From: Ruminococcus sp. JC304
Lineage (GTDB): Bacteria; Bacillota; Clostridia; Lachnospirales; Lachnospiraceae
Assembly: GCA_000285855.2 (NCBI GenBank)
Contig: HE978651.1
Location: 2,163,177 to 2,227,176, forward strand
Direction: 5' to 3'
DNA: 64,000 nucleotides
Part shown: piece by piece, positions 26,226 to 35,889 of the stretch
How the letters are laid out: each line of letters opens with the position of its first letter
Numbering within the stretch: position 1 is the first letter of the stretch
The notes under the pieces: generated by a model
What the model saw: the letters and a program-made list of their open reading frames with translations, nothing else
The model's database searches: none
What the model was told of the DNA's origin: nothing
Made by a program: the position numbers and the translations under genes

Positions 26226-27095
26226 TTAATTTGTTATACTAGAACTTTCTACAGGAATCCACTTTACTCCCTTCCTCTGAAAATCCCATATTTTACGTAT
26301 ATTTTCCTTCGGAACATTATAATCACGTTTCAGAAAAATTATTGGATTATACATCGGAAGAAACGGTTTTCGTTCCATTGCAGCATACGATAATGCATTG
26401 ATTACATATCTCAATAATATTTCTGTTTTTCTCATTGAATCTATATCATCAGAAAATCCTTCCAAATCTACCTTATCTATAGGTACTTCAAAAGAAACAT
26501 AATAGTTCTGGCATTTGTCGCAATAGTCATTTGCAATATTATGGTTACTGTAATAAATAGACAAACTTTTTAAAAATTCTGGTGATCCAAGCCAACCGCT
26601 TATGGCATCCTCTTCAAATTCATTAACAAAAAGATAGCCATTAATATTGTAATCATTCAAAGTCTTTTCACCACCAAGTCTCATATCTAAATTTGTCCCC
26701 AATTTATGTTTAACTTCAACAATTACATCATTTTTATACATTGTAATTTGTTTTTGATCAAACGAAAATGTAAATCCCCATTTTTTTAAATAATCAGATA
26801 ATGCTGTTTTCTGTGTTAACGCATAAGATAAAGTTAGTAACCCTTCATCCCATATAGTTTTTTCATTTTCCCTAGGGGTAATATGATTTACAATTAAAGA
26901 GTCAATTTGATTTAGAGTTTTACCTTGTATCAGTTCATCTATATTCAATTGTTCAATACCATTTTCATCATAATTACAATCTACTATATTGTCTGCATTT
27001 TCTTTTATAAATTTTTTTACCACTTCAATATCAGTTCCGACTATTTCTGAAACTGATTTATACATTTCATTTTTTTCCAAAGTATTTAAGTACAT
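26226..27095 (-). CDS. Unknown protein B of a paralogous overlapping pair
   Basis: This 289-residue protein belongs to no family that I recognise. It starts at ATG 27095 inside the last codons of the upstream gene (29-base overlap), with GGAG before it. The core LIVNHITPRENEKTIWDEGL, LTLSYALTQKTALSDYLKK, DYNINGYLF and SPEFLKSLS has clear counterparts in the same order in the neighbour at 27067-27924. The H-[VI]-T start of this core and the later strand pattern loosely recall ADP-ribosyltransferase-like folds, but this is only a guess. The gene is AT-rich compared with the ICE backbone and is followed by a terminator. Confidence 0.7.
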   Translation of the reverse strand: MYLNTLEKNEMYKSVSEIVGTDIEVVKKFIKENADNIVDCNYDENGIEQLNIDELIQGKTLNQIDSLIVNHITPRENEKTIWDEGLLTLSYALTQKTALSDYLKKWGFTFSFDQKQITMYKNDVIVEVKHKLGTNLDMRLGGEKTLNDYNINGYLFVNEFEEDAISGWLGSPEFLKSLSIYYSNHNIANDYCDKCQNYYVSFEVPIDKVDLEGFSDDIDSMRKTEILLRYVINALSYAAMERKPFLPMYNPIIFLKRDYNVPKENIRKIWDFQRKGVKWIPVESSSITN

Positions 27096-27924
27096 TTTTT
27101 CTCCATTCCTCAGCAGGTATATATTCTATGATATTTTCACCAGACACTACTGTATCTGGTGCCATATATGCATAAATTTCTGAACTTGATCTTGAAAACA
27201 TACTTTCTATAGATCTCGAAATAAGAAGTTTTCTTAATCTTTTCCAATTATCTTGTCTATCATTCTCGTATTCCATTTCACTGTCATAAAACGTAAAATA
27301 TGTAAAATCTTTTATTTTAGCTTTATATTTTACAACATATGGTTCACACATACTTTTCCATTTTATATAAAGTTCATTCGTTTCATCATTTAAAGAAGAC
27401 AGTGAAAAAATAAATTCTGGTACTTCATGGATAGTTGAATAATTATAGATATCTTCACAAAACAGAAATGCATTAATCTGAAAATCATAATATACTTTAT
27501 GCCCTATATTATGTAGTTTCTCGTTTCTCTTGGAAATTACATCTAAATTTTTATATTTTTCATAATCTATGTCATAAGCCACATCGCCTATATACATTAC
27601 TTTGCTTTTGACATCAAATTTTACATTATTTTCTTTTAAAAATCTATTTAAATCAGTGTCATTACTGAGTACCCATTGAAGATTATGTAATCCATATTTT
27701 TTTATATCTTCACATTGATTACTGTTGCTTGTTACATGAAATGCTACAAGCTCTAAATTTTCTATATCAATATTATTTATTACAGAGCTATATTTTTCAA
27801 AAAATTCTTCAAAATCATTATGACAGTTTATAATATATTCTTCTATAAACTCTCCACTTTGCATTTGCAATAATTCATGCAACCAATAATAGGATGCGTC
27901 TGGATTTGTAATGTCATAATACAT
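27067..27924 (-). CDS. Unknown protein A of a paralogous overlapping pair
   Basis: This 285-residue protein has an unknown function. Start ATG 27924 follows AAGGGGAACACC; the frame continues upstream but that part is low-quality. The core LVAFHVTSNSNQCEDIKKYG, LHNLQWVLSNDTDLNRFLKE, DFQINAFLF and VPEFIFSLSSL, and the C-terminal VVSGENIIEYIP, run parallel to protein B. It is translated first and coupled to B by overlap. No membrane segments or signal peptide are present. The histidine-threonine motif followed by a GL..L repeat is compatible with an ADP-ribosyltransferase-like fold, but no catalytic triad can be assigned with confidence. Confidence 0.7.
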   Translation of the reverse strand: MYYDITNPDASYYWLHELLQMQSGEFIEEYIINCHNDFEEFFEKYSSVINNIDIENLELVAFHVTSNSNQCEDIKKYGLHNLQWVLSNDTDLNRFLKENNVKFDVKSKVMYIGDVAYDIDYEKYKNLDVISKRNEKLHNIGHKVYYDFQINAFLFCEDIYNYSTIHEVPEFIFSLSSLNDETNELYIKWKSMCEPYVVKYKAKIKDFTYFTFYDSEMEYENDRQDNWKRLRKLLISRSIESMFSRSSSEIYAYMAPDTVVSGENIIEYIPAEEWRKNVLKYFGKK

Positions 27925-28067
27925 GGTGTTCCCCTTCTTCAACAATTTTATCAAAAGATCCATAATTAGTATAGCATATACCCATCCTATTTGCATTCTA
28001 TATATTTTGTTTTCAACGATGAAAAGATATGTCCGCACACATCTCTTACATCTTATCATTTTCAATG

Positions 28068-28451
28068 TTACAAGTTTTTAATAAAATTCAAATCCTGTTT
28101 CTTCAATGCCTTCTGCAGCTTTTCATTCTTTTTCTTCAGCTCACTGTTTTCTCTGGTCAGGGCTGCTATTTTCTGGTTCAGCAGATCAATCTGCTTTTCC
28201 ATTGCCATGTTCAGGATTTCTCTTCTTGGATCTATCATTCCGGCCTGTTCTTCTACTGCCTGGTTCATGAGATCCCGGACGGTTGGATTTTTATAAAAGA
28301 ACCCTCTGGATAATCCCGTTTTCTTCATCAGTTTTGGAACCGTGATACGTTCTTTATTTGTCACCATGTCATGGATCGTCTGCTGTGCAAGACAAATTTT
28401 TTCTTTGCTCTTTCTCTGGTTTTCTTCAATCATCTTGTCGTATTTGTTCAT
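28068..28451 (-). CDS. TnpC-like protein (DUF6262 type)
   Basis: This 127-residue protein begins MNKYDKMIEENQRKSKEKI. An HTH-like part follows (ERITVPKLMKKTGLSRGFFY) and then a long C-terminal coiled coil (LNQKIAALTRENSELKKKNE). This is the layout of Tn554 TnpC, which affects transposition efficiency and orientation. It overlaps the last codons of the preceding recombinase gene. ATG 28451 is used instead of the upstream one at 28469 for better family fit. Confidence 0.8.
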   Translation of the reverse strand: MNKYDKMIEENQRKSKEKICLAQQTIHDMVTNKERITVPKLMKKTGLSRGFFYKNPTVRDLMNQAVEEQAGMIDPRREILNMAMEKQIDLLNQKIAALTRENSELKKKNEKLQKALKKQDLNFIKNL

Positions 28452-29928
28452 ATTCTTCTCCCCATCCATCCAGAATTGAATATATGATATCGCTCATCAT
28501 CTGGCGAACTTCTCTGGTTTCATCTGCCATTCTTTGATTGCTCATTTTCCGGTAATGTTTCACACTGTTCAGTCTTTTATGCCCAAGGAGCCTTGCTATC
28601 GTCCAGTCATCTACATGCATTTCTGTCAGCTTGACACCATAGTAATGCCGGAACATATGGGTTCCAAATCCAAATAATTTTCCATTATCATCTTTTAACT
28701 GTTTTTCCTGTATCATGGACATAACTTTAGATTTTATAGCCATGTACTGTATCGGTCTGTCAGGATTTTTTTCATTCACAAATATGTATTTGGTATCCTG
28801 AAATCTTTCCTGCGTGTATTCAATAGAACGCTGCAGCAGTCTGGCAAGATCCTGACTGACAGGCTTCTTGTACCGCTTGGTTTTTACCTGATATATTTCA
28901 ACCATATATTGTCCGTTTTCTTCTGTCAGGCAGTTTGTTCTCAAAGTCAGTGTATCGGAAATTCTGGTTCCCAGCATTTGGTGTATCAGCAGACACCTTG
29001 CAATCTGTACGTCCATCCGTATGATTTCTGCATTCAGGCGTTTCATTTCTTCATCAGAATATACCCGGAATTCTGCTTTTGTTTCTGGTGGCGTGTCTGT
29101 GTTGATAAATAAATGCCCCAGATTTTCATAACTGTAAATTTTTCCAATCGTTTCCAGTTGCCGTCTTAGTGAAATCACATAATTGCTGTTTCCACTATGC
29201 ACTTCTTCTGATGTAGAAAGACTGATCAGAAAATTTTCCAGTATGTCACGGTCTAATTCGCAGCAACTTTTAACTTTCGGATATTCCAGTCTTAAATATT
29301 CGGAGAATCTCCGCATGATCGTAAGTTCACCCTGCACTGTTCCTATTGCCTCATATTTCAGATTCATAAAAACTGCTTTTTTGCATTCTTCCCTGATATC
29401 GGATTGGGATATTTTTCTGAAATCAAGCGTTTCCACATTGTAAATAGGATTATACCGTATCTCAATATCCAGATTCTTTAATTCCCAAATGTCTTTTTCT
29501 GTCTCATCCCTTAAATCGTCAGGTTCCAAAAATTTCAGCACATTTCTCAGATATAATATCAGCGCTGGCTCTCCATAGCTGACCGTTCCGTACACACTCT
29601 TTTTCTTTTGGGTGATGGGAATTCCCTGTTCCATCATCCAGCCTTTTAAAAGTGTTATCCATTTTTCGGCCGTGCGGTCACTTAGGCTATTGACATTACG
29701 GTTTATTTTGTCATTAAGGAAGTTTACCAGATGATTGTATGAGCGGCGGTCATATACCAAAGTTGTATATTTTCCATTTTCCCCTCGATATGTAATGTAT
29801 CTTCGGAATTCATCCTTTAAAGTCTGAGTTGGCAATTTTGCCAGATCAAATTTTCCGTCTCTTTGTTTCTTATCCGGTGCTGCTTTACAGTTGGGAAAAT
29901 CACTGAAATATATAATATCATTTTGCAT
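28426..29928 (-). CDS. Tyrosine recombinase (third of three)
   Basis: This 500-residue protein has a C-terminal catalytic domain with Arg I in QMLGTRISDTLTLR, the box FGTHMFRHYYGVKL, then LLGHKRLNSVKHY with the active tyrosine. The N-terminal half is a SAM-like binding region. ATG 29928 follows AAAAGGGGAACAAG and overlaps the end of the preceding recombinase gene. It may correspond to an extra recombinase, since Tn554 has only TnpA and TnpB. All catalytic residues seem present. Confidence 0.88.
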   Translation of the reverse strand: MQNDIIYFSDFPNCKAAPDKKQRDGKFDLAKLPTQTLKDEFRRYITYRGENGKYTTLVYDRRSYNHLVNFLNDKINRNVNSLSDRTAEKWITLLKGWMMEQGIPITQKKKSVYGTVSYGEPALILYLRNVLKFLEPDDLRDETEKDIWELKNLDIEIRYNPIYNVETLDFRKISQSDIREECKKAVFMNLKYEAIGTVQGELTIMRRFSEYLRLEYPKVKSCCELDRDILENFLISLSTSEEVHSGNSNYVISLRRQLETIGKIYSYENLGHLFINTDTPPETKAEFRVYSDEEMKRLNAEIIRMDVQIARCLLIHQMLGTRISDTLTLRTNCLTEENGQYMVEIYQVKTKRYKKPVSQDLARLLQRSIEYTQERFQDTKYIFVNEKNPDRPIQYMAIKSKVMSMIQEKQLKDDNGKLFGFGTHMFRHYYGVKLTEMHVDDWTIARLLGHKRLNSVKHYRKMSNQRMADETREVRQMMSDIIYSILDGWGEEYEQIRQDD

Positions 29929-31681
29929 CTTGTTCCCCTTTTCTGAGCCATGAAGCCAGGCTGTTTTCCTGTGTACTGAAAAATTCTTCGTTTGCCTGTG
30001 CGATCTTTTTCGGCATAAAATCAATGTACTGCCTTGTCATCTCTTCGTATGTGTGCCCAAGATAATCTCGGATACTTTGAAGTGACACTTCATTGTCATA
30101 AAACATGGTTGCCACGGTATGCCTGTAGTCGTGAGAGCGAAATATATATTCTCCATTTGCAATCCCATTTTCCCTGCATGCCTTTAACATCTGACGCCGG
30201 AATGTGTCATATAAACAGGCACCGCCTTTCGTATTCTGAAAGATAAATTCTTCTGGCTGTATCTCATTTTTCTTCAGGTAAATTTTCATAAGCTGGTATA
30301 ATGCTCTCGGAATAGGTATCTTTTTGTAATTTTTCATTTTAACCTGATATACCTGAATCCAGCAGTCCTCGCCCTGCTGATAATATGCATTTCCTTTTAA
30401 AGTACACACTTCACTTGCCCGAAGTCCCAGACACCACAGATGCAGGAACATACAGCGAAGCCGTTCTGGAAAAAGATATAATTTCTTCAGAACTTCCATG
30501 TATACGATTTCTTCTACGCTCCGGTCATGATGTACCATCAGTACCTTTTGCTGAAAATATTCTATGCGAAATGGCATTTTAGGGATATACTCCCGGACTT
30601 CCATAAATTTATAAAAATGTCCGATACTGTAAATCCGCTCGTTAAATCCCTTTGCCTGTACATGGTGTTCCAGCAGGTCTTTTGCATAATCACTTAAATC
30701 TTCCGCCGTTGCATGAACAGCCAGTGTCCGTTTCTGCTCCAGCATTTTCAAAAAATTTCTGATGCACATAAATCTTCGATTGATTGTACTGACAGCCTGC
30801 CCGGTAACCCCTAATTCATATTTCATATAAGCCTGAAGAATTTCACGGTTTTGTTTTTCTTTTATTTCCATAAAGGAAATGCTGTTCAGAGATTTACTTT
30901 TATCTATTCGGTTTTCACCTAGATGAAATCGATCCAAATACCAGACTGTTGCGTCCCACTGAATATGTTCCTGTTGCATAAATGCAATTTTTCGGCATGT
31001 TCCTATAATACTTAGCTGGTAGCCCAGAGATTCATTACCTGGTTTTCTAAAATCTGTACAGATACTTTCAAATTGCTCTATCTCCAGCATTCCAATATCG
31101 GTGATATTTTGTCGTATACACGAATCATAAAGGATTTTTAATGCCTGCAATCGTTTATTTTTATATCTTGCACATGCAGTCGTATTGACAAGGAGCTGTT
31201 CCAGCGTATCAAAAATCTGTTTCTTCAGGATTTCCGAACAATTCTTACTGAAATCCCATACTAAAACTTTGAGATTCTTAACATATTTAAAACTTTCAGC
31301 TATCTGTTGATCCGGATAATATTTCAGGTAAAAGACTTTATTCTGGTATCTCCATTCATAAAATCTTTTTCCAGTCAGTGTCTGCATCTGCTGGTATATA
31401 TGTTGTTGCTTTATGGCATCATATATTCGCAGATGCCATGACACACTATTGGAATTTCGCTTTTCTTTCAAATATCCTTCGTAGGAAATCCGCAGCGGAT
31501 AATCCATATCTTGTAAGCTCCAGATTTCTCTGTCCGACAGAAACTTTTTCAGTGTATTGACCTGGGTTTTATCTTTTATCTGAAATGAATCAATCTCCGC
31601 ATATAGTTCCTGCTTCTTCTTTTCAATGTCCTTTTGGTATTCAGTCCTGCGTTCTGCCTGCTGTAGTAAATATACAGGCAT
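29918..31681 (-). CDS. Tyrosine recombinase (TnpB-like, second of three)
   Basis: This 587-residue protein is close to Tn554 TnpB in size (about 630). The catalytic motifs are CLGLRASEVCTLKG, RSHDYRHTVATMFYDNEV and YLGHTYEEMTRQYIDF. The long N-terminal part carries many aromatic and basic residues, suited to DNA binding. It starts 12 bases after the first recombinase and overlaps the next one, indicating coordinated translation of the three proteins. Confidence 0.88.
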   Translation of the reverse strand: MPVYLLQQAERRTEYQKDIEKKKQELYAEIDSFQIKDKTQVNTLKKFLSDREIWSLQDMDYPLRISYEGYLKEKRNSNSVSWHLRIYDAIKQQHIYQQMQTLTGKRFYEWRYQNKVFYLKYYPDQQIAESFKYVKNLKVLVWDFSKNCSEILKKQIFDTLEQLLVNTTACARYKNKRLQALKILYDSCIRQNITDIGMLEIEQFESICTDFRKPGNESLGYQLSIIGTCRKIAFMQQEHIQWDATVWYLDRFHLGENRIDKSKSLNSISFMEIKEKQNREILQAYMKYELGVTGQAVSTINRRFMCIRNFLKMLEQKRTLAVHATAEDLSDYAKDLLEHHVQAKGFNERIYSIGHFYKFMEVREYIPKMPFRIEYFQQKVLMVHHDRSVEEIVYMEVLKKLYLFPERLRCMFLHLWCLGLRASEVCTLKGNAYYQQGEDCWIQVYQVKMKNYKKIPIPRALYQLMKIYLKKNEIQPEEFIFQNTKGGACLYDTFRRQMLKACRENGIANGEYIFRSHDYRHTVATMFYDNEVSLQSIRDYLGHTYEEMTRQYIDFMPKKIAQANEEFFSTQENSLASWLRKGEQDAK

Positions 31682-31693
31682 TTTTCACACCTC

Positions 31694-32821
31694 CTATTCC
31701 AGCAGACGGTCTGCTCCGTAAATGGCAGAATGCCGTTCATAAAACTCGCTGCTTGCTTCTATCAACTCGTCATCCAGCCAGTCCAGATATTTTATCGTAG
31801 TATCCAGATGCTTGTGTCCCAGTGCCTGACTGATCATCTCCAATTGCCATCCTGCATCCTTTCGCATATTTGCAAAATAGTGGCGGAGCATGTGGGGCGT
31901 GATCTTGACCCCGGTTTTCTTTTCCATCCGCTCCAGCATATCGTATACACTGTCTACCTTTAAAGGTTTACCAATGCCATCTCCCATAATGTTTACAAAC
32001 AGATAATCCTGATGCTGCAGGATTTTCCGATATCTTGCCAGATAGTCCATCAGGAATTCAAAAGTGTCCTTGCTTATCTTAGCACTCCGGTATTCCGCAT
32101 TCTTGGCTCTTGCTTCGTTCTCATTATCTTCCCGGAAGCACACCCTGATCATGTGGTTCTTGTAATCAATGTCCTTGACATATTTTACTCCCAGCAGTTC
32201 TCCGATCCGGTATCCGGTCTCTGCTAATAAAAGCAGCAGAAGCTGATCTCGGCGGTTGGTACATGCCTGTAGAATCGTCACAATCTGATTTTCCTTTGCT
32301 GCCCTGCCACGGTGTTCTTCCTCTTTCAGGTATCCTTTAAAAGAATGATTTCGGAGTACCTTTTTAACACCAACCTGATTGACTGCAATGATCTGGTTAT
32401 AAGATAATGTCTTGAGGCTGCCATACTGTTCGTATTCCGCCTCTATAAATAAATAGAACCTGAACACATCTTTTAAGTATGCGTTGCAGGTTCCCTGATT
32501 TGGACATTTCTTCAGTTTTCCATCGGATTGCTTTGTGTGGTTTCCGGCTCTGAGCCAGTATAAAAAATCCACAAAATGTTCTGTCTGTTTCTCGTAACCT
32601 AACTGATAGACTTCGGTAAGCTCCATTTCCTTTTCTTCCATGTAGCCCATATAATAGCAGATGGCAAAGGCGGATCGCTTTACAGTATTTGGTGATCGTC
32701 TGCATTTAATCTTGTGCATCAGATATTTACTCGGCAGTTCTTCGATTGCCATCGTATCCAGATCCCGGATGTAAAAGTATTTTTCTGTTCCATCTTTTAT
32801 CGTTTCTACTTTGTAGCTCAT
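31694..32821 (-). CDS. Tyrosine recombinase (TnpA-like, first of three)
   Basis: This 375-residue protein matches Tn554 TnpA in size (about 361). The catalytic motifs are AETGYRIGELLGVK, ITPHMLRHYFANMRKDAG and ALGHKHLDTTIKYLDW. ATG 32821 follows GAAAGGAGGCAGTTC; an upstream in-frame start at 32863 is not supported. It is the first gene of the recombinase operon. Confidence 0.88.
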   Translation of the reverse strand: MSYKVETIKDGTEKYFYIRDLDTMAIEELPSKYLMHKIKCRRSPNTVKRSAFAICYYMGYMEEKEMELTEVYQLGYEKQTEHFVDFLYWLRAGNHTKQSDGKLKKCPNQGTCNAYLKDVFRFYLFIEAEYEQYGSLKTLSYNQIIAVNQVGVKKVLRNHSFKGYLKEEEHRGRAAKENQIVTILQACTNRRDQLLLLLLAETGYRIGELLGVKYVKDIDYKNHMIRVCFREDNENEARAKNAEYRSAKISKDTFEFLMDYLARYRKILQHQDYLFVNIMGDGIGKPLKVDSVYDMLERMEKKTGVKITPHMLRHYFANMRKDAGWQLEMISQALGHKHLDTTIKYLDWLDDELIEASSEFYERHSAIYGADRLLE

Positions 32822-32987
32822 GAACTGCCTCCTTTCCTCTAACGCTATACACAGTATACCCAACTCATGCCGATAAAGCTATCACCAATACCACCAATTC
32901 GCTCCAAACCGCCCCTGAAATACCACTAAACTTTTTGTCCTATCTGCTGTCCGGATCTGGGCAGAAGCAACAACACTTCGAATGTTC

Positions 32988-34964
32988 TCAGCTGTAGTAA
33001 CGCTCCACTTTCCTGCTTCGGATAAAATCTTCTACTTCTTCGATCCGTTCTGCCATCTGGCACTTTGGCAGGGCGTCCAGAACATCTCCCCGGTACCTGC
33101 CTTTCTTCGATGCCCGGTGATCCAAAATGGACACAACGCAGGTGTCCTGCTCCGTGCGGATCGCCCGTCCAAATCCCTGACGCAGTTTCTTCTGCATATC
33201 CGGCACCACGATGGTCTGGATGTAGGATTCCAGCGATCGGTACTGCTCCCTCTGGGCTTCATGGATAGGGTCCGGAACAGAAAACGGCAGTTTTACGATG
33301 ATCAGGGACGATACCATGTCACCCGGAAAGTCCACGCCCTCCCAGCAGGAGCCGGCTGCAAACAGCACGGCATTCTCCATCTTTTTAAAGCGTGCGATCT
33401 CTTCCTGAGAATTTCTCCACACCTGCACCATCTGGAACGGGATCTGGTCACGCAGGAGCTGCTGCACACTTCCCATCAGGGTATAAGATGTGAACAGTAC
33501 CAGCGTATGCCCGTAAGTAGAACACACCAGATCGCGGATCTGTCCGGCAAGCTGCTCAGCCTCTTCCCTGCTTCCCTTTTTCATGGGCTTTAGGTTCTCA
33601 GGGATATAAAGCAGACAGTTCTCTTTGTAGCAGAATGGGGATTCTGCCACGCATTCCCGGACGCCAGTTTCTTTTTCCAGCCCGGTCATCTGTCTGGTCC
33701 TTGCAAAACCGTTCCCGGCTTTTAAGGTCCCGCTGGTTAAGATTGCCGGGAATCCCCGGCTCCATAAGGTCGCATCCAGATATTTCGGGATCTCCCGGTT
33801 GACTGCCATAAAGGTCAGATGCCCCCGGCTGTCCTGCTGTAAAAACAAAATATACCGCTTATCGTTCTTTAAGAACCAACCAAACAGCTCATCCATCTCT
33901 TCCAGCCGCCGAAAGATCCAGTAAGGAATATTCCCGGCGAGCCGCCGGATCATAAGCTGAAGCCTTTCTTTCGTCTGGGCCAGAAGGCTGCCAGCCCCCG
34001 GCGGAAAATAAAAACTTTCTTTTCCAGCCATGTCCTCTATGCCATCTTTCCGATGCTTTCGGATCTCTTCCTGAAGAGCGGCAAACCATTCCTGCAGCCG
34101 TTTCCCTTCGCTCCCTTTATGCTCCCTGGAAAAAAAATAGGAAATCTCCTGCACATCTTCCTTTCCAATGCTTCTTCCATACATCTGGCTGGCAGCTTCC
34201 GGGAGCTTGTGGGCCTCATCCACGACCAGAGCCCTGTAATCTGCCAGAAGCGGCCGGTATCCATTTGCCCGGTGCATGGCATCTGCCAGAAGATAATTAT
34301 GATTGCAGATCTGTAAAAAAATGTCCTCTTTTCTGGAAGTGTCCAGATGCTTCTGATAACGGCACCCGACTTTCCCCGGACACTCCCTGGGGCAGAATTT
34401 CGGTACGCACACCAGCCTACGGTCAAAACCGCTCAGGTTATGTACGGAATCTAAATCAAAGTTATGCCGGAGGGACTTCAATGCCTCCATTTGTACCTGA
34501 TTTTTATTCTTGTCCCGGACTGCCTCCAGTCTTTGGGCCAGCCTATAATCGCATACAAAATGTTCCTTTCCCTTGCGGACAACTGCCTTTAATTCTCCCT
34601 GAAGCAGATCTGCTTTTAACAGTACATCCGATAAGAAAGGAACATATTCCTCTATAATAGCTTTCTGTAAGGCAATACTGGAAGTGGATACCACCACAGG
34701 CCGCCTGTCACATCCCGAATAACCGGAATGCAGTACACTATATTTCCGCATCAGGATGCAGGCAGTCAGATAAGCATAGGTCTTTCCAATACCGACTCCT
34801 GCATCACAGAGCGTGATCTCATTTTTCATAAGGGCATCCAGCATTTCATGGCAGAGACGGATCTGTTCTTCCCTTACATGAAGCCCGGCTTCCGGTAGAA
34901 GTTCCCGAAAGATCCTTTCCACTTCGCCATGTGCCCTTTTCTGATATTCATTTTTATAACACAT
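32988..34964 (-). CDS. DinG/XPD-type DNA helicase
   Basis: This 658-residue SF2 helicase has Walker A DAGVGIGKTYAYL (about residue 55) and an iron-sulfur-type cysteine set (CVPKFCPRECPGKVGC, about 185-200). It also has the DEAH box LVVDEAHKLPEA, SGTLKAG, and motif VI QGFGRAIRTEQD. DinG-type enzymes unwind 5'-3' and are recurrent backbone genes of clostridial ICEs. A role in processing transferred or replicating ICE DNA is inferred. The gene is intact and its end lies close to the estimated left end of the Tn554-like unit. The downstream DUF4240 gene start is on the other side (upstream in transcription). Confidence 0.88.
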   Translation of the reverse strand: MCYKNEYQKRAHGEVERIFRELLPEAGLHVREEQIRLCHEMLDALMKNEITLCDAGVGIGKTYAYLTACILMRKYSVLHSGYSGCDRRPVVVSTSSIALQKAIIEEYVPFLSDVLLKADLLQGELKAVVRKGKEHFVCDYRLAQRLEAVRDKNKNQVQMEALKSLRHNFDLDSVHNLSGFDRRLVCVPKFCPRECPGKVGCRYQKHLDTSRKEDIFLQICNHNYLLADAMHRANGYRPLLADYRALVVDEAHKLPEAASQMYGRSIGKEDVQEISYFFSREHKGSEGKRLQEWFAALQEEIRKHRKDGIEDMAGKESFYFPPGAGSLLAQTKERLQLMIRRLAGNIPYWIFRRLEEMDELFGWFLKNDKRYILFLQQDSRGHLTFMAVNREIPKYLDATLWSRGFPAILTSGTLKAGNGFARTRQMTGLEKETGVRECVAESPFCYKENCLLYIPENLKPMKKGSREEAEQLAGQIRDLVCSTYGHTLVLFTSYTLMGSVQQLLRDQIPFQMVQVWRNSQEEIARFKKMENAVLFAAGSCWEGVDFPGDMVSSLIIVKLPFSVPDPIHEAQREQYRSLESYIQTIVVPDMQKKLRQGFGRAIRTEQDTCVVSILDHRASKKGRYRGDVLDALPKCQMAERIEEVEDFIRSRKVERYYS

Positions 34965-34985
34965 TACTTCTCCTTGCCGGGAAGC

Positions 34986-35711
34986 TTATCTTACCGTACC
35001 CTTACGGACGGATCTGACTGCTTCCGGTGCTTTTGCTCCCTGCTCCTGCATTTTCTTTATGGCGGCATTTCCTCTTGCCATCATTCTTCGGATATCCGTC
35101 CGGGAAACATTCCATGTCCTTACTTTCTGCGGAGCTTTCTTTTCCTGCTCGGACAAATGACATTCACAGAGTTTCGGATAAACCACCATTGCTTCCGGTA
35201 ATTCCAGCGGATACTCGATCATGGGATGGTACACAATATCCCGGATCACCTGCTCATAGCTTTCCATCTGCATTCTGGCTGTACTATCCTGGTAAATATT
35301 TTTCCCTTTCATGGCACTGTAGACCTGCGATGAGATATAACCCAATGATTCAAAACTACAGTATCCATAAGGAGTTACACCGAAAAGGGAATCTGGATCT
35401 TTTAAGGCATTCAGATATATATCTTTTCCCTGGGCGATCAGCCACATCCGAAAATCGGAAAAGCTGTCATCACTGCACCCTGTTTCCATCAGAATACCTG
35501 CTGCTGTCCATAAGCCATACTTATAAGCTGCATCCCGGTAACTGTAAACCAAATTATGGAATTGCAGAACATCCTCCGGTGTCATATAGAAAAGCTGTTG
35601 CTTGATCCACACCGCCGAAGCATCCAGATCGGTGCCGCACACTTCCTTTGCTTTTTCAATCAGATTCCAGAACTGATCCTTGCTCATCCCACTTCTTTTT
35701 GTTTCTTCCAT
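34986..35711 (-). CDS. DUF4240-domain protein
   Basis: This 241-residue protein's N-terminal 150 residues match DUF4240: SKDQFWNLIEKAKEVCGTD, then VYSYRDAAYKYGLWTAAGIL, CSDDSFSDFRMWLIAQGKD and YLNALKDPDSL. The C-terminal part is basic (MMARGNAAIKKMQEQGAKA). ATG 35711 follows AAGGGGAGAGAAAG. The frame is open for 50 more codons upstream (including KKCVVDIRYHAAVGDY), without a good ribosome site. Function is unknown; DUF4240 proteins are frequent in ICEs. It precedes the DinG-like gene by 21 bases. Confidence 0.85.
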   Translation of the reverse strand: MEETKRSGMSKDQFWNLIEKAKEVCGTDLDASAVWIKQQLFYMTPEDVLQFHNLVYSYRDAAYKYGLWTAAGILMETGCSDDSFSDFRMWLIAQGKDIYLNALKDPDSLFGVTPYGYCSFESLGYISSQVYSAMKGKNIYQDSTARMQMESYEQVIRDIVYHPMIEYPLELPEAMVVYPKLCECHLSEQEKKAPQKVRTWNVSRTDIRRMMARGNAAIKKMQEQGAKAPEAVRSVRKGTVR

Positions 35712-35889
35712 CTTTCTCTCCCCTTGATGTGACGTTAATACCACAAGAATACGGCTGTAGTCTCCCACAGCCGCATGGTATCTGATATCAACGACACACT
35801 TCTTCATTGATTTCTTTTTTATCTTGCTGTTCCGCATTTGACCTCGCATCCCCGGAACCATCCCTGTTTTTCTTCTGGGAAAGGGGACA

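Larger units (their letters stand above)
26140..32900 (-). mobile_element. Tn554-like unit with three tyrosine recombinases and a two-gene passenger
   Basis: Four consecutive minus-strand genes (three tyrosine recombinases and a TnpC-like protein), mostly overlapping, match the Tn554 tnpA-tnpB-tnpC layout with one extra recombinase. Downstream follows an AT-rich pair of overlapping genes, in the position where Tn554 carries its resistance genes. The ends are estimates: the left end should lie in 32822-32987, between tnpA and the DinG-like gene, and the right end near 26138. Tn554-type elements leave no long inverted repeats or duplications, so the ends cannot be read directly. Confidence 0.6.
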
